The position numbers and the translations under genes are program-made. From Ruminococcaceae bacterium HV4-5-B5C (GTDB taxonomy: Bacteria; Bacillota; Clostridia; Oscillospirales; Acutalibacteraceae), in contig FXYJ02000005.1 in the NCBI GenBank assembly GCA_900184925.1, positions 1 through 64,000 of the forward strand: DNA of 64,000 nt, in the 5' to 3' direction. The notes beneath the pieces are model-generated. The model saw nothing but the letters and a program-made list of their open reading frames with translations, was not told the DNA's origin and ran no database searches. This document shows, in pieces, positions 16,038 through 25,815 of this stretch; position 1 is the first letter of the stretch; every line of letters starts with the position of its first letter.

Positions 16038-16066
16038 TTATAAAACGGATTCTTATGCCGATACAA
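16038..16066 (-). promoter_or_regulatory. Candidate promoter of the TetR-hydratase unit
   Basis: On the minus strand TTGTAT (16066-16061), a 17-bp spacer, and TTATAA (16043-16038), about 110 nt ahead of the TetR start. A partial match to sigma-A consensus. Confidence 0.45.
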
Positions 16067-16198
16067 AAAATCCATATGCCGGTTGAAACGCTGACATACG
16101 AATTTTACCTATTATAAAGCGGGGCGGGTTAATCAATTACCGATAAAGTAAAAAACAGAAGTTTTTTCAAGCCCGAATCAGAGGAATCGGGAGGGCCC

Positions 16199-16717
16199 TT
16201 AAATGTAACGCCTTACTTGATTCATATAGTTTTTATATTCTTCCCCGAATTCTCTGATGCACCATCGTTCTTCAGACAGAATGATCCAGTGCGATGAAAT
16301 CTGAAAGACCGTGAGCACCGCGAGGAGCAGCAAAGACTGGGTGAGCAGCGCACAGCCTAAAAAATAGATAAAATAGGCGAGGTACATCGGGTTGCGGGAG
16401 ATTCGGTATAACCCGTTAAGATTAAGACCGTTCTCCGCAGGCCTTGCAAAATCGGAAACGGACGCGATGCATAACAGGATTCCGAGTCCATAGATCACCG
16501 CCCCCGCATAAAACCAGTGCGGCTCTGCCGTAACCGTAAGGAAGAACGGGTAGAGAAAAATAAAAATGTTTGAAACCTGGTAAAACCCATATGCCGTCTT
16601 TTCACTTCCGACCAGCGGGGCGAACAGAGCCGCGCGTCTTAGTCCCTCTTTGCTTAGTATGCGAAGAAGGCCGAATCTTATCAGCAGGAAGGGAATCAGC
16701 AGGAGGTATCCGTCCAT
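16199..16717 (-). CDS. Isoprenylcysteine carboxylmethyltransferase-like membrane protein
   Basis: A 172-aa integral membrane protein with four or five hydrophobic segments. The C-terminal pattern YRISRNPMYLAYFIYFLG then EERWCIREFGEEYKNYMNQV is the SAM-binding signature shared by ICMT, PEMT and NnrU-like small methyltransferases. The bacterial members modify lipids or unknown small molecules; the substrate here is unknown. It lies between a GNAT-YoaP gene and the TetR gene on the same strand, with no clear operon link. Confidence 0.75.
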   Translation of the reverse strand: MDGYLLLIPFLLIRFGLLRILSKEGLRRAALFAPLVGSEKTAYGFYQVSNIFIFLYPFFLTVTAEPHWFYAGAVIYGLGILLCIASVSDFARPAENGLNLNGLYRISRNPMYLAYFIYFLGCALLTQSLLLLAVLTVFQISSHWIILSEERWCIREFGEEYKNYMNQVRRYI

Positions 16718-16758
16718 TTTATCTCCTTACACACACTTTTTCATCCGGGGGAAAGCGG

Positions 16759-17520
16759 TCAATCGCATTCTGTTTTTTTCAGGATCCTTTTTAAGGAGGC
16801 GATATCCAGCAGATTTACGGTCTCAAAATTTCCGTTGTAAAATACACACCAGTTGTTGAAAACACAGGGCAATTCCTTTGCTTTTTGCAGGGTGTCCACC
16901 TGAAGGAAAGAGGCAGGCACGCCGTTCTCTTCACAATACTGTTTTATCGTCGCAATGTTCTGGCAGATATAGGGGCATTGCATGTCATAATAAATTGTGA
17001 GCTCTTTGTTCGTAATCTTTTCGTTCTTCGCGTTCTGTGCAAACCTTGGCACTGTTCCGTCCAAAGAAAGCGCAAGCAGTTCATAGCCGTGATCGGTATG
17101 ATCAACGACTTCAAAGCCGAACTTTTTCGCAAAGGATTGATCGGAAAGCCACGATTTTTGTTTTTTTGCCCCGAGCATGCAAATACCGGACTTCCCCTGC
17201 GCTTTGGCATCCTCCAGACAATACTCCATCAGAAGTTTTCCGTACCCTTTTCCCTTGTAAGTGCCACAGACCCATAGACAGTAAACATAATAGTAGTTGT
17301 CGCCGAGGATGGGAACCCAGGCGGTTTCAAGAGGAGCATACTCAATAAAGACCGTGCCTTTCGCATTTAGCTTCCGAAACACATGGCCTTCCTTTAACCG
17401 CTCTGAAAGCCACTGCTTCTTTGCGTCAATCCCCTCGTGGGGCTTTTTGCTGCGTATAATGCAGCATAAATGCTCCTCAGCGAGGTTTTCTTCCGTTAAG
17501 TTGATAAAATCAGTACACAA
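16759..17520 (-). CDS. GNAT acetyltransferase with C-terminal YoaP domain
   Basis: A 253-aa two-domain protein. Residues about 1-165 are a GNAT domain with the acetyl-CoA loop GTYKGKGYGKLLMEYCL. The C-terminal part (from about residue 175) matches the YoaP-type tail, opening as ELTIYYDMQCPYICQN with a thioredoxin-like CPYIC and ending with the NNWCVFYNGNF segment. The function of YoaP is not established. The start is a TTG at 17520 with AGGAGG somewhat far upstream, so it could be slightly off. Confidence 0.8.
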   Translation of the reverse strand: MCTDFINLTEENLAEEHLCCIIRSKKPHEGIDAKKQWLSERLKEGHVFRKLNAKGTVFIEYAPLETAWVPILGDNYYYVYCLWVCGTYKGKGYGKLLMEYCLEDAKAQGKSGICMLGAKKQKSWLSDQSFAKKFGFEVVDHTDHGYELLALSLDGTVPRFAQNAKNEKITNKELTIYYDMQCPYICQNIATIKQYCEENGVPASFLQVDTLQKAKELPCVFNNWCVFYNGNFETVNLLDIASLKRILKKTECD

Positions 17521-17645
17521 AGTTTGGTTTTCCTCCTCTTACAATTGCCGCAGGCAAGCCTTTCAGAAAGTCAGCAAAATCCCATTGCTTTTTTAAACCG
17601 CCTGTGTCTGCTCAGCGGAAGTAAGGAACTCGCGCCGCGCGTGCG

Positions 17646-18632
17646 CTACATCGGTTTCGGTGCTTTTTGTTTTAATTCTTCCCGTATCTTTCTGTATAGA
17701 ATAATGGGACGATCGCCCGCCAGCAGCTTTTCTTCGCTGTAATAACTCGAGGCTTTCGGTTTCTGCGTAATGACCACCCGGCGGTCCTGCCGTTCAATGA
17801 TGTATGCCATCAGGCGGCTCGTTGACGAAAGAAAGGCATTCAACGGCTTAAAGGGGCTTAATTTGCTGTAAACCTGAATGTACAGAACGGTATTCTCCTC
17901 GTCAACCGGTGCAAAGAAGATTACCAGCTTGTAATTCGGCGCGATACGATTCATCCAGACATTCGGGAAGCGAAAGCATAAAAAGACCTTATCCCCTACG
18001 GAACAGTCCTCCGGTTTTTTCGGAGTCTGGCCGCAATCTTTTTCATTACTGGCGCTGGTGCGCAGAAATCCGTCGGCGAACTCTACGGCAGGTCCGTTGA
18101 CAAGTGTTTTGTTGCCTTTCCCGATCGTGTTATGGTGGACGAAAGGCAGATGAACCACATCAAGCTGATTTTCTATGCAACGGGAGTAATGGCTGTTCCA
18201 TTTGTCTGAGAACATGCTGCAGGCAAAACCGCTGTCGATATGCTCATCAAAAAAGGGGAGAGGTTCGGACATGTCCGGCTCACCGTTCCCATACCAGAGA
18301 TAAATCATTCCGTGAGCTTCGCGCACCGGATAACTTTTCACCCGAAAGCGCGACAGGTCTTCCACGGAAGCTTTTCCATCGGCGGGAACGAACCGGCACT
18401 GGCCGTCGGGAAGAAATTCCAAACCGTGGAAAGGGCACTGCAGACAGTCCCCTTTTACTTTGCCGCCGCTGAGAGCCGCTCCGCGATGAGAACAGCGGTC
18501 AGCCACACAGCCAAGCGTACCGTTTTCAGTGCGGAAGAAAGCTAACGGCAGGTTCATTCTCAGGGCCGACGTGATTTGATTGGGTTTTACCTCTTTTGAT
18601 GCAAGCACTGCATACCATTGATTTGGAATCAT
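17646..18632 (-). CDS. Rieske non-heme iron oxygenase, alpha-subunit type
   Basis: A 328-aa protein with an N-terminal Rieske [2Fe-2S] domain: C47-x-H49 (RCSHRG) and C66-x2-H69 (CPFHG), spacing as in the family. The catalytic domain contains NQLDVVHLPFVHH, which supplies the Asp and His residues expected for the mononuclear iron. Such enzymes hydroxylate or demethylate aromatic and other ring compounds with O2. The start is the ATG at 18632, with CCGGAGGA eight bases ahead. No ferredoxin or reductase partner is adjacent. An O2-using enzyme is unexpected in a presumed anaerobe, so a non-oxygenase role or trace-O2 use should be considered. The AraC gene upstream, same strand, could control it. 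Confidence 0.83.
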   Translation of the reverse strand: MIPNQWYAVLASKEVKPNQITSALRMNLPLAFFRTENGTLGCVADRCSHRGAALSGGKVKGDCLQCPFHGLEFLPDGQCRFVPADGKASVEDLSRFRVKSYPVREAHGMIYLWYGNGEPDMSEPLPFFDEHIDSGFACSMFSDKWNSHYSRCIENQLDVVHLPFVHHNTIGKGNKTLVNGPAVEFADGFLRTSASNEKDCGQTPKKPEDCSVGDKVFLCFRFPNVWMNRIAPNYKLVIFFAPVDEENTVLYIQVYSKLSPFKPLNAFLSSTSRLMAYIIERQDRRVVITQKPKASSYYSEEKLLAGDRPIILYRKIREELKQKAPKPM

Positions 18633-18767
18633 CGTTAGTTCCTCCGGATTTATAAAATTGATTCGGTGTGTGGTATTGATTGCCTGAGGGCTGCAAAAAG
18701 GGATCGGCTTTTCAGGCACACGCTGACAAAGGGGCGGGACTTGCCTGTATTGCCGGTGCTGCCGGAG

Positions 18768-19646
18768 TCAGGAATTGCTGTGGGTGAAGGCTTCCCGGTA
18801 AGCGCGGGGGGAAAGCCCGTATTCCCGCTGGAAGCTTCGGGAGAAATGCGAATAATCGCCAAACCCGCTGTTCGAAAACGCCTCTTTTACGGGGTATCCC
18901 TGCTGCAGAAGAATTTTGGCGGCAATCAGCCTTTTTTTGATAATGTACTGATGCAGGGAAAACCCGGTGAACGTCTGGAACTCCCGGGTTAAGTGATATT
19001 TGCTTACATAGAACTGTTTTGCAAGGGAATCAAGCGTCAGAGGCTCGCACAGGTTCTGATTAATGTAGCAGAGGATGTCACTGATTTTTTCATTATACTC
19101 CACATCCCGTCCCACTTCCGCGGTCGTGTTAAGATAGGAGCGGTTCAGGTAGACCAGCAGCTCCCCCATCAGGCAGTTTTTCAGTAAATCGGTGCCGTAG
19201 CCGACATCGGACTGAAGAGCCAGAAGGTTGTCAAGAATCTGGAAAACGGACTGAAGCAGTTCGCTGTCCGGGTGCAGAAGATTGTAGTGCTGCTGATTGG
19301 AGCAGTTGAAGCACGCCGATACGTCCGTATCTTCCCTGCCCATGCTTGAAATCTTGCGGAAGTAAGATTCCTGTATCCACACCACAAAGCGTTCATAAGG
19401 CTTTCCCGGTGCCACAATGGGCTTGTGCAGTTCCCGGTTGCTGGTGAGAAGAATATCCCCGGGCCGGAGGTGATAGGCTTTTCCTTCAATCATATAAGTC
19501 ACGGTTCCGGAAATGAACACCAGAATCTCGTAAAAATCATGGCTGTGATAGTCTACCTCAACCGGCGTGCTGTTGTAGCTGTGGAAGACCTCGCAGTTTT
19601 CCCGGCACATTTTCTGGCGAGCTTCAAATGAATCTGTACGTTTCAT
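18768..19646 (-). CDS. AraC-family transcriptional regulator
   Basis: A 292-aa regulator with an N-terminal cupin sensor (DYHSHDFYEILVFISG, PGDILLTSNRELH) and a C-terminal double helix-turn-helix (DSLAKQFYVSKYHLTREFQ, GFGDYSHFSRSFQREYGLSP). It is divergent from uxaC, with a 167-bp shared intergenic region, so it probably activates the hexuronate genes; control of the Rieske gene downstream on its own strand is the alternative. Confidence 0.88.
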   Translation of the reverse strand: MKRTDSFEARQKMCRENCEVFHSYNSTPVEVDYHSHDFYEILVFISGTVTYMIEGKAYHLRPGDILLTSNRELHKPIVAPGKPYERFVVWIQESYFRKISSMGREDTDVSACFNCSNQQHYNLLHPDSELLQSVFQILDNLLALQSDVGYGTDLLKNCLMGELLVYLNRSYLNTTAEVGRDVEYNEKISDILCYINQNLCEPLTLDSLAKQFYVSKYHLTREFQTFTGFSLHQYIIKKRLIAAKILLQQGYPVKEAFSNSGFGDYSHFSRSFQREYGLSPRAYREAFTHSNS

Positions 19647-19813
19647 TTCTCCGAGCGCTTTCCGTTATTTTTTAACCTCAGTGTAACAGATTTTCGGCAG
19701 ACCTTCAAGAAAAAATAGCAATTTCGGCCATGTTTGACCGCAATTATTTTAATGTATTCCACGGTGCCCGCGACTATAATTTCAGATAGAAACAGCAGGG
19801 AAGCGAGGGAACT

Positions 19814-21259
19814 ATGAAAACATTTATTGATCGTAATTTTATTCTCGAAAGTGAAGATGCGCGAGCTCTCTACCATTCTTATGCGGAAAACGAGCCGATT
19901 TTTGATTACCACTGCCATCTGAGCCCCAGGGAGATTTCGGAAGACAGGCATTTTTCCAATCTTTCGGAGCTTTGGCTTGAAAATGATCACTACAAATGGC
20001 GCATGATGCGTGCGAACGGAATTGCGGAGCGCTACATCACGGGGGATGCCGATCCCTATGAAAAATTTCTGGCATGGGCCGCAACCGTTTCGCGAAGTGT
20101 CGGAAATCCGCTCTACCACTGGACGCACCTGGAATTGCAGCGGTATTTCGGCGTGGACGAACTGCTGGATGAGAAAACAGCTCCGGAAATCTGGGAGACC
20201 TGCAACCGCCGCATTGCGTCGCCGGATTTCAGCGTAAGGAATATTCTTTCTCAGTTTCAGGTGAAAGTCCTTGCTACGACGGACGACCCGACGGACGACC
20301 TGCGGTATCACCGGCAGATGGCGGCGGACGCCTCGTTTGCCGTTCAGGTGCTTCCTACATTCCGGCCGGAAAAAGCGCTGCGTGTTGCCTCTCCTGAGTT
20401 TCGCGTCTGGGTGGAATCGCTGGGAAAGCTCTGCAGCATGAAAATCGATTCTCTGGAGGCGTTGGCGGAAGCCCTCGCGGCGCGTGCTGAATTCTTCCAG
20501 TCCGCAGGCTGCCGGGGCGCTGACCAGTCGTTCGCGGCACCGGACTTTACCGTAAACGATCCATCCGCCGCTCGGGAAGCGTTTCTGAAAGGCTTGGAGG
20601 GACGAGCTCCGACCGCATATGAGGTCAACGCTTATGAGACCGCGCTGATGCTGTCTCTGGGGAGAGTTTATCATCGCCTTGGCTGGGTGATGCAGCTTCA
20701 TCTGGGCGCGGTCCGCAACAACAGCTCCCGAATGTTTGAACAGCTTGGGCCGGATACCGGCTTCGACTCCATCGGCGACACGCTTCCTGCCGCTTCGCTT
20801 TCGTCGCTGCTGAACGGTCTGGAGTCAACGGGGGATCTCCCGAGCACCATCCTTTTTACTCTCAACGCAAATGATTACGCGAAAATCGCCACCATGGCGG
20901 GATGCTTTCAGGAAGCCGGAAAACGTTCCAAAGTCCAGCTCGGAGCGGCATGGTGGTTCCATGACAATCAGGACGGCATGACGGAGCAGATGAAGCTGTT
21001 GGCAAACACCGGGCTGCTTGCTAATTTCACCGGAATGCTGACCGATTCCCGCAGCTTTCTCTCCTACCCCCGCCACGAGTATTTCCGCCGTGTTCTGTGC
21101 AATCTTGTCGGGGGCTGGATGGACAGAAGGGAAATGTCGCCGGACAGGGAAGCGGCCGGGGCAATGGTGAAAGATATCTGTTTCCGCAATGCAATGGATT
21201 TTTACGGACTCAGACAGCCGGGAGATTCCGCCCGACAAAAGGAGGAAATACAAAAATGA
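19814..21259 (+). CDS. uxaC: Glucuronate/galacturonate isomerase
   Basis: A 481-aa uronate isomerase (amidohydrolase superfamily), which converts D-glucuronate to D-fructuronate and D-galacturonate to D-tagaturonate. The N-terminus [11 protein letters not shown] and the metal/substrate signature [12 protein letters not shown] are diagnostic; [16 protein letters not shown] and the C-terminal [11 protein letters not shown] also fit. It begins the hexuronate operon, overlapping uxuA by 4 bp (ATGA). The ribosome binding site is GAGGGA. A weak -10 (TATAAT near 19775) with no good -35 is consistent with activation by the divergent AraC protein. Confidence 0.95.
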   Translation: MKTFIDRNFILESEDARALYHSYAENEPIFDYHCHLSPREISEDRHFSNLSELWLENDHYKWRMMRANGIAERYITGDADPYEKFLAWAATVSRSVGNPLYHWTHLELQRYFGVDELLDEKTAPEIWETCNRRIASPDFSVRNILSQFQVKVLATTDDPTDDLRYHRQMAADASFAVQVLPTFRPEKALRVASPEFRVWVESLGKLCSMKIDSLEALAEALAARAEFFQSAGCRGADQSFAAPDFTVNDPSAAREAFLKGLEGRAPTAYEVNAYETALMLSLGRVYHRLGWVMQLHLGAVRNNSSRMFEQLGPDTGFDSIGDTLPAASLSSLLNGLESTGDLPSTILFTLNANDYAKIATMAGCFQEAGKRSKVQLGAAWWFHDNQDGMTEQMKLLANTGLLANFTGMLTDSRSFLSYPRHEYFRRVLCNLVGGWMDRREMSPDREAAGAMVKDICFRNAMDFYGLRQPGDSARQKEEIQK

Positions 21260-22305
21260 AGCTTTCATTTCGCTGGTACGGACAGGATGACCCGGTAAGA
21301 CTGGAATATATCCGTCAGATTCCCAATATGCACAGTATCGTTTCGGCCGTATATGACGTTCCGGCCGGGGACGTTTGGAGCCGTGAAAGCATCGCCACAC
21401 TCAGATCAAACATCGAAAACGCCGGGCTCGTTTTTGATGTTGTCGAGAGTGTCCCTGTTCACGAAGACATTAAACTGGGCCTTCCCACGCGCGACCGCTA
21501 TATCGAAAACTACTGTGAAACTCTCAAACGGCTGGGCGAAGCCGGCGTGCGCTGTGTCTGCTATAATTTTATGCCGGTTTTCGACTGGACGAGAACGCAG
21601 CTGGATCACCGCCTTGCGGATGGCTCGACGGCCCTTGCGTATTACCGTGACCAAGTGGAAAAAATGAATCCGGTTACCGGTGAATTCTCCCTTCCGGGCT
21701 GGGACGCCAGTTACCGGAAGGAGGATTTGGAGCTCCTGTTCAGCCGGTACGCGAGGGTAGACGAGGAACAGCTTTGGGAAAACCTGACGTATTTTCTGAA
21801 GGCGGTGATTCCTGCGGCGGAACGGGCAGGCGTCAATATGGCAATCCATCCGGATGATCCGCCGTGGGGCATTTTCGGACTGCCGCGCATCGTAACCGGA
21901 AAGGAGAGCCTCGAGCGGCTGCTCCGCATTGTGGACAGGCCCGCAAACGGCCTTACGATTTGTACGGGCTCCCTCGGCAGTTCCGCCCAAAACGATATTT
22001 ATGATATCGTGGAGACCTTTTCCGCACAAAAACGCATCCACTTTATGCACATGCGGAACGTCAGGCTCCTGAAAGACGGAAGTTTTGAGGAAAGCGCGCA
22101 TTTTTCTGCCTGCGGGTCGCTCGACATGGTGAGAATCATGAAGATCCTGCATAAAAACCACTTTGACGGCTACATGCGTCCCGACCATGGCCGCATGATC
22201 TGGGGCGAAACCGGCCGGCCGGGTTATGGCCTTTATGACCGCGCAATGGGTGCAAGCTACCTGACCGGGATTTGGGAAGCACTTGAAAAAACAGAGACGG
22301 ATTGA
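21256..22305 (+). CDS. uxuA: Mannonate dehydratase
   Basis: A 349-aa enzyme of the UxuA family that dehydrates D-mannonate to 2-keto-3-deoxygluconate. It begins [14 protein letters not shown] and carries [53 protein letters not shown] and [10 protein letters not shown], all typical. The true start is the ATG at 21256, with GGAGG ahead, overlapping the uxaC stop codon. The SDR gene follows 19 nt later. Confidence 0.95.
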   Translation: MKLSFRWYGQDDPVRLEYIRQIPNMHSIVSAVYDVPAGDVWSRESIATLRSNIENAGLVFDVVESVPVHEDIKLGLPTRDRYIENYCETLKRLGEAGVRCVCYNFMPVFDWTRTQLDHRLADGSTALAYYRDQVEKMNPVTGEFSLPGWDASYRKEDLELLFSRYARVDEEQLWENLTYFLKAVIPAAERAGVNMAIHPDDPPWGIFGLPRIVTGKESLERLLRIVDRPANGLTICTGSLGSSAQNDIYDIVETFSAQKRIHFMHMRNVRLLKDGSFEESAHFSACGSLDMVRIMKILHKNHFDGYMRPDHGRMIWGETGRPGYGLYDRAMGASYLTGIWEALEKTETD

Positions 22306-22324
22306 GGAAACTGGAGGAATTCAA

Positions 22325-23176
22325 ATGGAACTGCCATTTCAAAATGAGGAACTGAAAGGAAAGGTCGCTGTTGTAACAGGCGCGGGCGGTGTGCTTTGTT
22401 CCATGTTTTCAAAAGCGCTGGCTGCCTGCGGTGCCAGGGTGGCGTTGCTGGACCGCAACCTTGCTGCTGCCGAGGCACAGGCAAAAGAAATTGCGGCACA
22501 GGGGGGCACAGCCCGGGCGTATTACGCGGACGTGCTTGATCGGAATGTTCTGGAGAAGGTCCGCCAAAGCATTCTGGAAGACCTGGGTCCCTGTGATATT
22601 CTGATTAACGGCGCAGGAGGAAACAATCCGCGTGCCACCACAACAAACGATTATTTCCGTCAGGGTGATCTGGAGAAGGACATTCATACGTTTTTCGACC
22701 TTGACACGGCCGGTGTGGAATTCGTTTTCAACCTGAACTTTCTGGGCGCACTGGTTCCCACACAGGTGTTTGCTCCCGATATGATGGGGAAATCCGGATG
22801 TTCCATCCTGAATATCTCGTCCATGAACGCGTTTACGCCGCTGACCAGAATTCCTGCCTATTCGGGAGCAAAGGCCGCCGTAAGCAATTTTACGCAATGG
22901 CTTGCAGTCCATTTTTCCAGGGAGCATATTCGTGTAAACGCGATTGCGCCGGGTTTTTTTGCTACCGCGCAGAATCAGGCACTTCTTTTTAACCCGGACG
23001 GCACACCTTCCGAGCGCACCGAGAAAATCCTTTCGGCTACGCCGATGGAGCGTTTTGGCAAGCCGGAGGAACTGGTCGGAGCGCTTCTGTTTCTGCTTTC
23101 CGAAAAAGCGGCAGGGTTTATTACCGGCGTTGTGCTGCCTGTGGACGGCGGCTTCAGCGCCTACTCGGGCGTATAA
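22325..23176 (+). CDS. SDR-family D-mannonate oxidoreductase (fructuronate reductase)
   Basis: A 283-aa short-chain dehydrogenase with the Rossmann motif TGAGGVLCSMF, the NGAGG loop and the catalytic SSMNA...Y-x3-K (YSGAKAAV). Its length and the insert with DYFRQGDLEKDIHTFFDLD resemble SDR enzymes that replace UxuB in Firmicutes and reduce D-fructuronate to D-mannonate. Its place right behind uxaC and uxuA completes the route from glucuronate to KDG. CTGGAGG precedes the ATG at 22325. Confidence 0.87.
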   Translation: MELPFQNEELKGKVAVVTGAGGVLCSMFSKALAACGARVALLDRNLAAAEAQAKEIAAQGGTARAYYADVLDRNVLEKVRQSILEDLGPCDILINGAGGNNPRATTTNDYFRQGDLEKDIHTFFDLDTAGVEFVFNLNFLGALVPTQVFAPDMMGKSGCSILNISSMNAFTPLTRIPAYSGAKAAVSNFTQWLAVHFSREHIRVNAIAPGFFATAQNQALLFNPDGTPSERTEKILSATPMERFGKPEELVGALLFLLSEKAAGFITGVVLPVDGGFSAYSGV

Positions 23177-23281
23177 GCCTGTTGCGCGTTAGTCACAGCA
23201 AAGACGCTGTAAGATGCATGACCGGAACATAGACCATACGGCAAACTACTGCCACGGTCTTCTGAAAAGATGGAGGTTCAC

Positions 23282-25561
23282 ATGAAGCGGCTGGATTTGA
23301 ATGACGGCTGGATTTTTACGAAAGAGCAGATTGACCCATCTGACGGGCAGAAAATCAGAGGGGGAGAAACCGTTTCTTTGCCGCACTGCTTTAACGCCGC
23401 AGACGGACAAAGTGGGGACGGCATGTACCACGGAAAGGCCTTTTATCAAAAAAGCGTCACTTTTAGTGACGGGGATTTCAACCGGTTTCTGTTTTTGGAA
23501 ATCGGAGCGGCAGCTCTGGTTTCCAAAGTGTATGTCAACGGTCAGGCGGCCGGAGAAAGTAACTGCGGGTTTTCCTTATATCGGGTTTTTCTGAACCCGT
23601 TTATTCAATTGGGAGGCAATACCATCACCGTTGAGGTGGACAACAGCTCGAAAGATGATGTCTATCCGCTGATGGCTGACTTTTCTTTTTATGGCGGGCT
23701 GTACCGCGGCGTCAATTTGCTGGCTGCAGATTCCCTGCATTTTGATCTGCTGGACCATGGCAGGGACGGCCTGTATGTAACGCAGAAAGAGACGGAGAAA
23801 GGCAGTTTTCAACTTCAAATAGCCGGAGATATTATTAACGAAACAGCGGAAGAAAAGAATGCGTCTCTGCGGGTTACCCTGTGCGACAGGGAACACAACA
23901 CCGTACTGAGCAGGCGAATCGATGTTCCGGTTTCGGAACGATCAAAATTTGAACTGACGGAAGAAATCGATCATCCTCATCTCTGGATGGGAACGGAAGA
24001 TCCATATCTCTATACGGTGAAATGCGAGCTGTGTCTGGGTAACAGGGTTTATGATCAGAGGACGGTTGAGGTCGGTTTCAGAACAGTAAAAATAACGCCC
24101 GATCAGGGGATGTTTCTAAACGGCAGGCCGTTTAAAATCAATGGCGTCAGCCGTCATCAGGATTTCGATAAAGTCGGGAATGCCCTGACCAAAGAGCACA
24201 TGGATCTGGATCTGTCGATGATTCTGGAAGTCGGCGCAAACAGTGTCAGGCTGTCGCATTACCAGCAGAATGATTATTTTTATACGCTCTGTGACCGGAA
24301 TGGAATTTTAGTGTGGGCGGAAATTCCGTTTATCAGCATTCCGACCACCGCTGACCCGGAAAATCAAAATGCGAAAGATCAGCTGGAACGGCTCATCAAG
24401 CAGGCATATAATCACAGCTCCATCTTTTGCTGGGGGGTCCAGAATGAAATTACGATGGCCGTGGAAAATGAGAATATCTATAAAATGGTCAGCGATCTTG
24501 CGGCGCTGGCCGGGAAAATGGACCCCGGCAGGTATGTCGCGCAGGCCAACATGTATTCTGTTGCAGACGGCAGTGAATTAATCGGACTGACCGATTTCGT
24601 AGGGTACAATCTGTACTATGGCTGGTATTACGGGGAATTGCCCGACCTTGACAAACGGCTTGATGGATTTCACATGACCCGACCCGATGTTCCCGTTATG
24701 GTTACGGAGTTCGGAGTGGATGCCAATCCCCGGCTGCATTCCGGCCATCCGGTAAGAAGAGATTATACCGAGGAATATCAGGTCCTGTTTTTGAATCATG
24801 CCCTTCGGGCAATCCGCGAGAGACCCTTTGTGTTAGGCGGCTTTCTATGGGCCATGTTCGATTTCGGAAGCGAAAGCCGGCAGGAGGGCGGAGAAAAAGG
24901 CAAGAACCAAAAAGGTCTGGTAACGATCGACCGGAAAATTAAAAAGGATGCCTTTTACCTTTGTAAAGCCTGTTGGTCCAAAGAGCCTTTTGTGAAGCTG
25001 GCGGGAAGCCGGTTTGTAAACCGTCACGAAGCGGTTCAGGACATAACCGTATTTTCGAATCTGGATCAGATCAGGCTGTATTTAAACGGAGTTCTTATCA
25101 GGGCGACGGGCGATCCGAATCCGCTCAAAAAGATATGCGGCGTTGAACTGCGGCCCGGAAAAAACATCATAACAGCGGATGCGCCTGACAAAAACGGTAC
25201 GGTTCATCGGGATGAAATGATTTTAAATTATGTTTCCGAACCCGACAGGAGCTATATTCTTGAGACGCCGGAACAAAAAAAGCATGTTACAAACTGGTTC
25301 GAAAAGTTTGATTTGTCGCAGGTACAGAAAATTTCCGTTCGGGAGGGCTGCTATTCCATATTCGATGCAGTGGAAGAGATTTGCAGAAGTGAGAGTGGAA
25401 AAGCGGTATTAAAAAAGTATTTTGGTGAAGCACTGGAGAGTCCGCAGCTTGAACGGATGAAAAAACTTATGACGGTTGAAAGCATGTCGTCGCTTCTGGC
25501 AGTTCCCAGAGAAGTATTGGGCATTATGAATAACGATCTGAATGTTATTCCTAAAGAATAA
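23282..25561 (+). CDS. Glycoside hydrolase family 2 (beta-galactosidase or beta-glucuronidase type)
   Basis: A 759-aa GH2 enzyme with the sugar-binding, immunoglobulin-like and TIM-barrel domains in order. The acid/base is in the WGVQNE segment and the nucleophile in MVTEFG. A GKNQKGL segment gives an Asn-x-Lys pair, which in beta-glucuronidases contacts the uronate carboxylate, but similar sequences occur in many GH2 beta-galactosidases, so specificity is open. Position behind uxaC-uxuA-SDR favours release of glucuronate. There is no signal peptide, so it should act on imported glycosides. The ATG at 23282 has GGAGG ahead. A short gap of about 105 nt separates it from the SDR gene. Confidence 0.85.
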   Translation: MKRLDLNDGWIFTKEQIDPSDGQKIRGGETVSLPHCFNAADGQSGDGMYHGKAFYQKSVTFSDGDFNRFLFLEIGAAALVSKVYVNGQAAGESNCGFSLYRVFLNPFIQLGGNTITVEVDNSSKDDVYPLMADFSFYGGLYRGVNLLAADSLHFDLLDHGRDGLYVTQKETEKGSFQLQIAGDIINETAEEKNASLRVTLCDREHNTVLSRRIDVPVSERSKFELTEEIDHPHLWMGTEDPYLYTVKCELCLGNRVYDQRTVEVGFRTVKITPDQGMFLNGRPFKINGVSRHQDFDKVGNALTKEHMDLDLSMILEVGANSVRLSHYQQNDYFYTLCDRNGILVWAEIPFISIPTTADPENQNAKDQLERLIKQAYNHSSIFCWGVQNEITMAVENENIYKMVSDLAALAGKMDPGRYVAQANMYSVADGSELIGLTDFVGYNLYYGWYYGELPDLDKRLDGFHMTRPDVPVMVTEFGVDANPRLHSGHPVRRDYTEEYQVLFLNHALRAIRERPFVLGGFLWAMFDFGSESRQEGGEKGKNQKGLVTIDRKIKKDAFYLCKACWSKEPFVKLAGSRFVNRHEAVQDITVFSNLDQIRLYLNGVLIRATGDPNPLKKICGVELRPGKNIITADAPDKNGTVHRDEMILNYVSEPDRSYILETPEQKKHVTNWFEKFDLSQVQKISVREGCYSIFDAVEEICRSESGKAVLKKYFGEALESPQLERMKKLMTVESMSSLLAVPREVLGIMNNDLNVIPKE

Positions 25562-25588
25562 CGAAGCAGCACGCTTGCTGCAAAATCG

Positions 25589-25627
25589 AAACGAAGCAGG
25601 ACTGGGATCAGTCCTGCTTCGTTTTTA
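25589..25627 (+). terminator. Terminator after the GH2 gene
   Basis: A perfect stem AAACGAAGCAGGACT / AGTCCTGCTTCGTTT with a short loop followed by TTTTT; ends the hexuronate/GH2 transcription unit. Confidence 0.92.
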
Positions 25628-25815
25628 TCCGATAAGATGCCGCCCTCGATAAAATGTAGCCGGCGATTGGAATTAATAAAAATACAGAATGCTGTTTTTA
25701 TAGAATGAATTGCAGGAGAAACACGCAGCCTGTGCGTTATGCCGATGGGACAAAGCGCAGAAAAACCATATTATGTAACACAGGATTCAGTAAATCTTTG
25801 AATCTGGTGATAAAA

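Noticed and set aside
16137..16199. Terminator after the ICMT-like gene
   Set aside because: The CCCGA/TCGGG hairpin is short and mismatched and lacks a T-run in the direction of the gene.
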